From Thozetella sp. PMI_491 (taxonomy: Eukaryota; Ascomycota; Sordariomycetes; Chaetosphaeriales; Chaetosphaeriaceae), in assembly GCA_021432635.1 (NCBI GenBank), contig MU270044.1, positions 439,455-503,454 on the forward strand: 64,000 nt of DNA. Direction: 5' to 3'. The translations under genes were made by a program, and so were the position numbers. The notes below the pieces were generated by a model that saw nothing but the letters and a program-made list of their open reading frames with translations, was not told the origin of the DNA and ran no database searches. Below, one piece after another: positions 57,401 through 64,000 of the stretch (position 1 is the stretch's first letter; each line of letters opens with the position of its first letter).

Positions 57401-57806
57401 TGCGTGCATCACAGCCGGCAGGGCGGCATCGATAACAGAGCCTGCATCTAGCCTGCTACTATCTGCAGTACGATTTTGGGAACTGCTTGGCACTGAGGTT
57501 TCAGGATATCCCCTCTCATTTCAAACACGACGCATTGGGAACGAGGGTACGGTTTAAGAGGCCAGATGCATGCAGTCTGGTCTGTTGAGATAGTATACAA
57601 GTTACCCGACCCTTCCTCGCTCTACTGTCCGGGTACATCCGCACAACTCGCGTGACCGGCCGCGCTGATGAGCTCAAGTTTGGCGCCACACCGTAGCCGG
57701 CGATATTGCACCTAGGTTGCACTCTGTTTCCGCAGCTTTAGCGCCATGCCTTGTCCGGTTGCCGCCCTCCCACCTATGGCCTACTCGTTCGCGATGCCTA
57801 GTCTAT
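51475..57806. other. 6.3-kb gene desert
   Basis: No reading frame on either strand shows a domain, a family motif or a plausible splice chain. Composition is ordinary GC-rich, so it is not RIP-degraded transposon. It includes a T29 homopolymer at about 56462-56490, a C/T-rich 5' flank of the YTH gene (51475-52000) and a TATATAAA at about 53402-53409 without a matching gene. It could hold non-coding transcripts or a long YTH leader. Confidence 0.4.
56462..56490. repeat. Poly-T homopolymer
   Basis: About 29 consecutive T bases inside the gene desert. Similar shorter T runs occur at 7742-7759 and 37781-37803. They may be simple slippage tracts; no flanking retroposon structure is seen. Confidence 0.9.
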
Positions 57807-58667
57807 CTAGTCTCTCTTGAGCGGGGCGTAAATCTCCTCGATTCCGTTGCTGGTGATGACCATCATTTGAAGACCGTCGCCGACTTCGATGTGGCGCTCT
57901 ACAGCACCATCGAACGCATCCTTGACCAAGGTCTCGACTTCGGACCGCGAGAGGGGGTTCCGCTCCCGCTCCTGCAGTGCGTGACCTACGCCGCTGCCTG
58001 GCACATACTGGTTCTTGAAGTTGACCTGGTTGTCCAGGAATGGCATGATGAGGCTCGCCGCAGCACCACCCGCTCGGCACTGCTCCCGCTCGTAGCTGCC
58101 CACGGGGTCGTATGAGTAGACCGCACCCTTGCCTTCCTCGTCCAGGCCTCCGAGGATTGCATACGCATAGTACGGGAAGAATCGCTTCTGGTACAGGATG
58201 GTCGCCAGGCGCTGGGCACAGGCCTTGACGCTAATGGGCTTCCCGTGGCGATACCGGTACATCTTGCACACCGCATCAAGCCGCTCCTTCAGCGCTTCGC
58301 CGTCGGCAGCAAAGCCAACCACCGAGAGCACAATCGTCGCGTCCTTCTGATCCGCCGTTGTGCCACCGATCTTGAAGAGCTTCGGGTGGTAGCGGCTGTT
58401 GATGCTGTAGCCTGAAGTATGACGAGTGTCGCCGGCGAGGACGGCGAAGTCGGCGCCGGCGATGGCGAGCGTCGAGCCTCCGTTGTCGGTGTATCTGCAG
58501 ACGATCCAGTTAGTCCAGGGTCTTTCGAGCGTCTATCGCCAGCGAAAGGCTTCTTACGGATCAAAGCGGTGCTGCCGGGCTCCCTCGGGAGCATTCACTT
58601 TTGGGGCATCGCTGAAGGAGTAGTTGGGTCCGTTCATCAGCGGGTTCTGGCTGAACATGGAGGCCAT
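57807..58667 (-). CDS. PRE7: 20S proteasome subunit beta-6 (Pre7)
   Basis: Two exons, 58667-58558 and 58494-57807, giving 265 aa. The join reads HRFDP|YTDNGGSTLAIAG. The propeptide-like N-terminus MASMFSQNPLMNG precedes the beta-subunit core (STLAIAGADFAVLAGDTRHTSGYSINSR ... RFFPYYAYAILGGLDEEGKGAVYSYDPVGSYE). Beta-6 is one of the non-catalytic beta subunits of the 20S core particle, in cytosol and nucleus. DPVGSYE and the order of core strands distinguish it from the catalytic beta-1, -2 and -5. It is divergent from STT4 with about 600 bp between starts. Confidence 0.96.
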
Positions 58668-59268
58668 GATGTCGGCTTTCCCGGCAGCCGGTGTCTGCGA
58701 CAAAAAGCCGGTATGTAATATGTACGACTTGGTAAAATGGAGGCTTGATTTTGCGCTGTGGCAATCGCTTCGAGTGCTCGATGCTGAGGGGCAATGGGCG
58801 TGGTGATCTCGAGATATTCCAAGGGTGCAGGCAGGAGACGACGTTGGCACGCGTCAAGCTTGCAGCCTTGAGCTGAGCACGGCAAAGTGGTCCGGGCAAC
58901 CTGAGCAGGGGTAGCTCTAGCTGACTCAGCTGTTTGAGAACACCTTTAGGCAATTGGCAATTTTGAGCTCCCGACAGGAGAAAGTGGGTCCTGCTAACGG
59001 CTACATCACCACGCAGCAGGGTACTTTCCTGGGCAAGTGGAACAAAATCAACACCGCACAACTCAGCTTCGCCCGTCTGTTATCGCAGTCTCCCCTACTA
59101 ATTTTTACAGTTTGCAAGACCATAACCGACCGCAGTCGAGCCATACATGGTCCTGTGAAACAACCGGGCCCTTCTGCCCTCAAAGCCAAATCCATCGTTC
59201 GCGTTTAAGCCCCCCCCCGTGGCTCGCTTCTCAATCCTTGACGGCGATTGTTTCCTTCCAACCCGGCA
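58668..59268. promoter_or_regulatory. Divergent promoter region of PRE7 and STT4
   Basis: A 601-bp stretch between two start codons facing away from each other. I looked for the yeast proteasome element GGTGGCAAA and did not see it. A C9 run at 59210-59218 precedes STT4. Confidence 0.5.
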
Positions 59269-62200
59269 ATGGCGCGCAATATTCGACAGAGAGCCCTCGA
59301 GCAGATTGCGGCCCTTTCAGCCTCTGGCTCTATAGCATCATTTGACAAGTCTGATCTGGACAGACTCTGCAGAGCTGCTCCTGCTAACGGCAGGCCGCGC
59401 GAAAATGGGAACGGCCTGGGACCGAGCTCGAAGCGCGGAAGCAGTCGTGATCCGATGGTAGATAGCCAAATACCCCTCCATCTTCCTCCATAGCGTGCAG
59501 TTTTTCTCACCGCAGTGGAATACAGACCATCCGAGAGTATGAGGTCCTCCTCGCCCTGTGCAAATCGGCACCGTTGCTACAGAGCTCGCAGAGCGCCCAG
59601 AAGCTGGTCCGGCACCTGGTGCCGCACTTAATGGAAGCCCCGGCTCAAGCATTTGCTCCTTCGCCCTTCTTCCGCAGAATCGAGCCGTCTCCGACCGAGT
59701 CTCTCAGCTTCCATATAACCGCGGCTTTGCTGTCTCTGGGAATCCGACATGCGGACGTTCAGCAGACTGTGTCGGACAATGTTTGGGCATTTCTCAATGC
59801 CTGTGGCCACGCAGCCGAGGCCGCCTCCCAGAACCATGAGGACGACGCCGGTTCCGTGGAGGACGCGATACGTACCGCGACCTTGACACTGACCCTGCTG
59901 GGCTTCTTGGAAGCTGCTTGTGCTCAGGCCGATTTTTGGAAATCCGGAGGCCGCCTTGCACTGATACAACGTCTCCGCGCGCTGCTGTCCCAGCCGTTCC
60001 TAGTCGCCGTCGAGACAGCCATCTCTACCATCCGAAACGCCCCGTCGCATGACCGCCACGCGAAGGAATGGAGGAAATATGTTCGTCATTACGAAGAGAT
60101 CGGACGACCCCTCGGGGCTATGGTACTTCAGCGGAGCGCCATGTGGCTCCTCGTATCGGCTACCTCTTTGCTCGTTGCGGAAGTGGATGTCCTGAGAAGA
60201 TTGCACATTCTTGACATTTTGATGACGGGCGACGGACTTCATCGCCCGTTGACTGCCAAGAGCGGCGATGTCGATTTCCGCTCGGTCGAGACATACGCCC
60301 TTGTCGCCATCGATCAGATGAACTATCTCGAGTCGAGTGCAGACTTTGACATGCTCTCCCCCGCCAAGCAGAAGCTGGCGTTCGCGGTCAAAGGGGCGGC
60401 TCTTATTAGCTACCTAAATTGCTCGACACTCAACGAAGACGCTGCTGACTCAGATACCCTGATGGGCTGGCTTGAAGATGCCCTCAGCGACCCTAGCAAC
60501 TTAGCCGATGATGACTTGGCCTCGGTGGTGCTCAAGTCCATGGCCTTGATCTGCAGGATCTCTCCTGATTATGCCACCAACGTCAGCCGACTTCTGCCAC
60601 GCTTCATTGTCCAGAGCGGCGCGAGAAGTTCCACTGTGGAGACGGCCTCGAAATGCTTGGCCTTTGTCTTGCGGATGCTTTCTAAAGATGCCGTCATCAC
60701 CACGCTTTACACCCTTGGCAACGTACTCTCGGCCGGCAACGACCTACCGATGCTGAACGGCGATTCCCCACCCGACGGTCATGAATTACCGCAGGTATAC
60801 AGCGGGAGACACTCTACCGGAAGCTCTCTCTCGGTACAAATCAATGGCGATGAAGAAAGCTCCGTCGCCCAGGGCAATGTGGTCCAGGCCATTTGTGAAA
60901 TTGCCAGCAGCTGCAGAGACGAGAAGATTACTGGCCTCGCCCAGTCGATGCTTGCTCAGAAAATTGTGAAGCTGAGCCACCCTGTGGACACCCGCATAAT
61001 CATAGGCGCAGCCTCCTTAGCCATGGTTGGTGGCCAAGCCGAGTTCCGTTATCTCCTTAAGAGATATGCTGCCGTTGCTCACGATGCCACGGTGGAGAAT
61101 AGGGAAGGCGTCTTGAACTCGGTATGCACCTTTTCGGCTCCGGGCCGCCAAGTATCTATGCTGATTCTATGCCTATAGGTGATGAAAGCCCGTAATCATA
61201 TTTCGGCTAACCTTCGCCCGGAGTCCCCTCTCTATGACATTTATCTGGAGCACCTCTTGGATGGCATCATCTCTAAGGGAGACGCTCACAGTCACGAGTC
61301 CCACAAGGCCCGGGAACATGATGTCGAGCTAGCAGCCCGCGAGATTGCCCAGCTCCTCCAACCGCTCGCCACTCTCATGTCATCTAATGAGCCTACCCTC
61401 GACGGCACTACGGATGACGAAACGCACTCGCTTATCCGAGACGCCTGGTTCAATATCGTGGTTCACGGGTTCACGCCAACGACGGAAAGAGGCAAAAAGT
61501 ACATGAATGAGCTGAGGATTATGGCCATTAATTCTCCACCCCTAGTCCTGGAGAACCGAGGCGAACAGGATGAGAGCGACATAGAACTCAACCCCATCCT
61601 GCGACGGGGTGAAAGCTCCGAGAGAGAATCCCTACAAAAGAAACAGCTCACAGAATTGATACCGGCCAGAGCTAGCGAGATCAAGGGACTCAGCTACAGA
61701 AAGGTTATCTTTCTTCATGCCGCCTATCTCGTCGAAAGCCTGCGGGCTGATGCCGGTGACTGTACTAAAGCCCTGTCCTACTTCCTCGAGCCAAGCATGC
61801 GCAGGGGAGATGTAAGCCGCACCATGGACGGTATCATGAATGCCGTCGTGGATCGCTACCTCAAAAAGACCCTTGGCGCGACCAACCCGAACTTTTCCGC
61901 CTCGTATGCTGCCAGCCAGTTGGCAGTCATATTCTGTGGGTGCTGCCATCGGATTGAGCGTGTGCAGCAGGCAGCGTTTGGCTGCGCAGATCGCATCATC
62001 CGGGAGGTTCCGTCCTCCTTGTGCCGGCGATCTTCTCTCTTCGCTATTCTTGAGCTCCTCTCTCTGATGTGGACTAGCTGCCTAGAGGCCGAGACCGACA
62101 AATACGAACCGCGCACCAAGTTTCAATCTACGCGAGGTAGAGTAATGGTCGAGCTATCTGACGACTACCGGTTCAGGCACCAAACCTTGGAGAACTTGCA

Positions 62201-64000
62201 TTCCAAAGCGAAATCGTGGTTGACGAGTGCCGTCAATGCCGCCCCTGCTGACGTCAAGGGACTGCTGCAGACCTACTTGTCTGAGTTTGACGATGACGGT
62301 GCGTACGGCCACATGTCGCTAGGCCGGTCGTTTGCCCTTGAGATAGGGTCCATCATTCCTTTGACCGACCAGCGCCTCTCTTCTCTCGACAGACTCGGAG
62401 ACTGCCCGATCAACACGGCCTCAGACTTTGTAGCCCAGTATACCACCCGCCAAGAATATCGATATTCGGAGGCGCTGCCGGACCATAGCCTCGAATGGCT
62501 CAGCTTTATGCGCCTAGACCGGCGGTCTTCGTTCCTTCCCCTCTCTGATAGCGAGGCAGCGGATGCGGTGACGGCACTCTCCCACATCGAAAGGCGTATC
62601 CTCAGCAAAAAGCCAACGCCGCTCGCTGACGTTCGCCTCATTCTCCGGCGCGCTGCTGCTCTCCTTTGCCGTAGCGAGGGCGACGAATGTTCCGTGGCCC
62701 ACTACCTCGTCAGCATCCCGTTCGCTATGTTCACGAAACAGTCCATCAAGCTGGGCATTTCCCTTTGGCTCGGTGTGATGCACGAGAATCCCCGTGTGGA
62801 ACCACGAATTTTGGCGGAAATTGCGCAGCAGTGGGAGTTCAGTATCCAGAAGAGACTTGGGCTCTTCAGCCCAACCGTAACGTGAGTGACCCCAGCTACC
62901 TCCGCCTTCCCTTTGCTAACGGCCATCTAGGAGTCCTGATCCCTTCTTCCTCAAGGAGGAGTTCGCCCCGAGCGACAATGATGCCATGATGAAGCGCAAG
63001 CAGCATGTCCACAATATCCTCGCGCCCCACACCCGTCTCCTGCAGTTCTTTAGTAGTCATTACAGCGCCACGAGGCTCGGCAACCCAGACACCCAGCGAA
63101 TCTTCCTGCGCTTGCTTGATGTGACGCTTGATGCAGTCAAATGTTCCAGTTCTCACCCCATGGCGAGAGAGATCCGCTTCCAGATCGTGCTGTTTGGCCT
63201 CCGAGTCCTGAGGACAAGCGCAACTATCGGCGCAATTGCGCAATGGCGTCTCAAAGATTCGGTCCTCGGTGCCGCACTCAGCTGGTTTTCTAGCGCTCCC
63301 AAGTGGTCGTTCGGGAGCAACATTCTCCAGATAAAGACGGATATTCGGCTCATCTCGGATGTACTTGCCGCTCTGAAGGCAACTGCTCACATAGGCTCTC
63401 AGCCCGTCGGCAACATCCAATCCTTGGTGGCCAAAGAGAAGCTGCTTACTCTGCTACTTGAGAACGAGCAGATGAGGCTCAATGTTTGGGTCCATCCCCT
63501 CCATGATCCTTTGAGGTCTCAGCCGGCAGCGTCGCATGCAAACAAGAACGTGCTCGAGGTATGAGTAGATGCCCCCCACCTAGATCGCGACGCTGACCGA
63601 ACTCAGGCTGCCATCGTCCCGCTAATACGCACTGCCTGGGCGGCGAGTCCATCATTGGCTGTTGAGTTGACCACAAGATTCCAGCTGCCACGCGTGCTCC
63701 GGGAAGTTCGGTGGCTCCTGCTGAACTTTCCTGCCCAGGCAACCTCTGAACCAGAAGCATTGCCTTTGCTTGTGGGAGGGTCCTTGCCTGATGATGTTAG
63801 CTTTCAGCTCAAGGTAAGTCTCGTGGATGTGCACATCTCTTCGAGGTCCTAACGTGAAGCAGTACCTCTTGTTCTGGGCTCCTGTCAACCCCATCACAGC
63901 TGTCACGTTCTTCTTGCCCGCCTATCGAAACCACCCGTACCTAATCCAGTATGCCATGAGGTCGTTGGAAAGCCATTCCGTCGACGTGACCTTCTTCTAC
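59269..64000 (+). CDS. STT4: Phosphatidylinositol 4-kinase Stt4 (PI4KIII-alpha), 5' part
   Basis: Six exons seen: 59269-59457, 59526-61121, 61179-62881, 62931-63558, 63607-63813 and 63863 to the window end. They encode about the first 1490 residues of a protein usually near 1900-2000. Joins read RDPM|TIREYEV, VLNS|VMKARNH, TVT|SPDPFFLKEEF, VLE|AAIVPLI and QLK|YLLFWAPVNP. The seen part is the helical solenoid that binds Ypp1 and Efr3. YLLFWAPVNPITAVTFFLPAYRNHPYLIQYAMRSLESH is a highly conserved Stt4 block that precedes the lipid-kinase-unique and catalytic domains, which lie beyond the edge. Stt4 makes PI4P at the plasma membrane. Confidence 0.95.

Overview
The window looks like nuclear DNA of a filamentous ascomycete, most likely a Sordariomycete. 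Genes are on both strands, coding DNA is GC-rich, and introns are short (about 55-120 nt) GT...AG with CTAAC/CTAAT-like branch sites. The proteins include typical filamentous-fungal families. The left edge is an AT-saturated block of the kind repeat-induced point mutation (RIP) leaves in transposons of this group. I found no operons, CRISPR arrays, tRNAs or rRNAs. Exon limits below were read from splice signals plus reading phase and protein-family continuity; no RNA data were available.

Layout: 1-~2265 is a RIP-degraded Ty3/Gypsy fossil. Then a membrane-anchored ubiquitin protease (3248-5227, +) is convergent with a Kes1/Osh4 oxysterol-binding protein (5922-7374, -). Next come a GT31-type glycosyltransferase (8284-9753, -), a DHA1-like MFS transporter (11022-12797, -) and a Gfo/Idh/MocA dehydrogenase (13609-15252, -). 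The dehydrogenase is divergent from oligoribonuclease (15988-16673, +), which is convergent with phosphoglucomutase (16856-18833, -). An intron-rich fungal protein of unknown function lies at 20379-22490 (-). A gene-poor stretch follows that contains a 100-N assembly gap flanked by poly-G. The HMG-box protein Nhp6 (25366-25920, -) has a long leader with a probable 5'-UTR intron.

After a 3.6-kb gene-poor stretch, CENP-H (29515-30321, -) is divergent from the autophagy scaffold ATG11 (31316-35860, +). Then come mitochondrial ribosomal protein bL9m (36183-37280, -), a disordered tail-membrane protein with KIDEIR repeats (38418-41468, +), a nucleotidyltransferase-like protein (41855-43314, -), LSM6 (44379-44946, +), a SAM-dependent methyltransferase (45244-46365, -), a Hsp30-type small heat-shock protein with a perfect heat-shock element upstream (47026-47700, -) and an RRM+YTH m6A-reader-like protein (49256-51474, -). 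A 6.3-kb desert follows. The proteasome subunit beta-6 gene (57807-58667, -) is divergent from the 5' part of the PI4-kinase STT4 (59269-64000, +, cut by the window end).

Most genes are single-copy housekeeping functions: ubiquitin/proteasome, lipid transport and phosphoinositides, RNA turnover, chromatin/kinetochore, autophagy and mitoribosome. There is no sign of a biosynthetic cluster or defence island. Kes1 and STT4 both act on PI4P but are 52 kb apart. The least explained content is the three poorly characterised proteins, the alternative ATG11 C-terminus, the possible 72-nt in-frame intron of bL9m, the nhp6 leader repeats and the large deserts.
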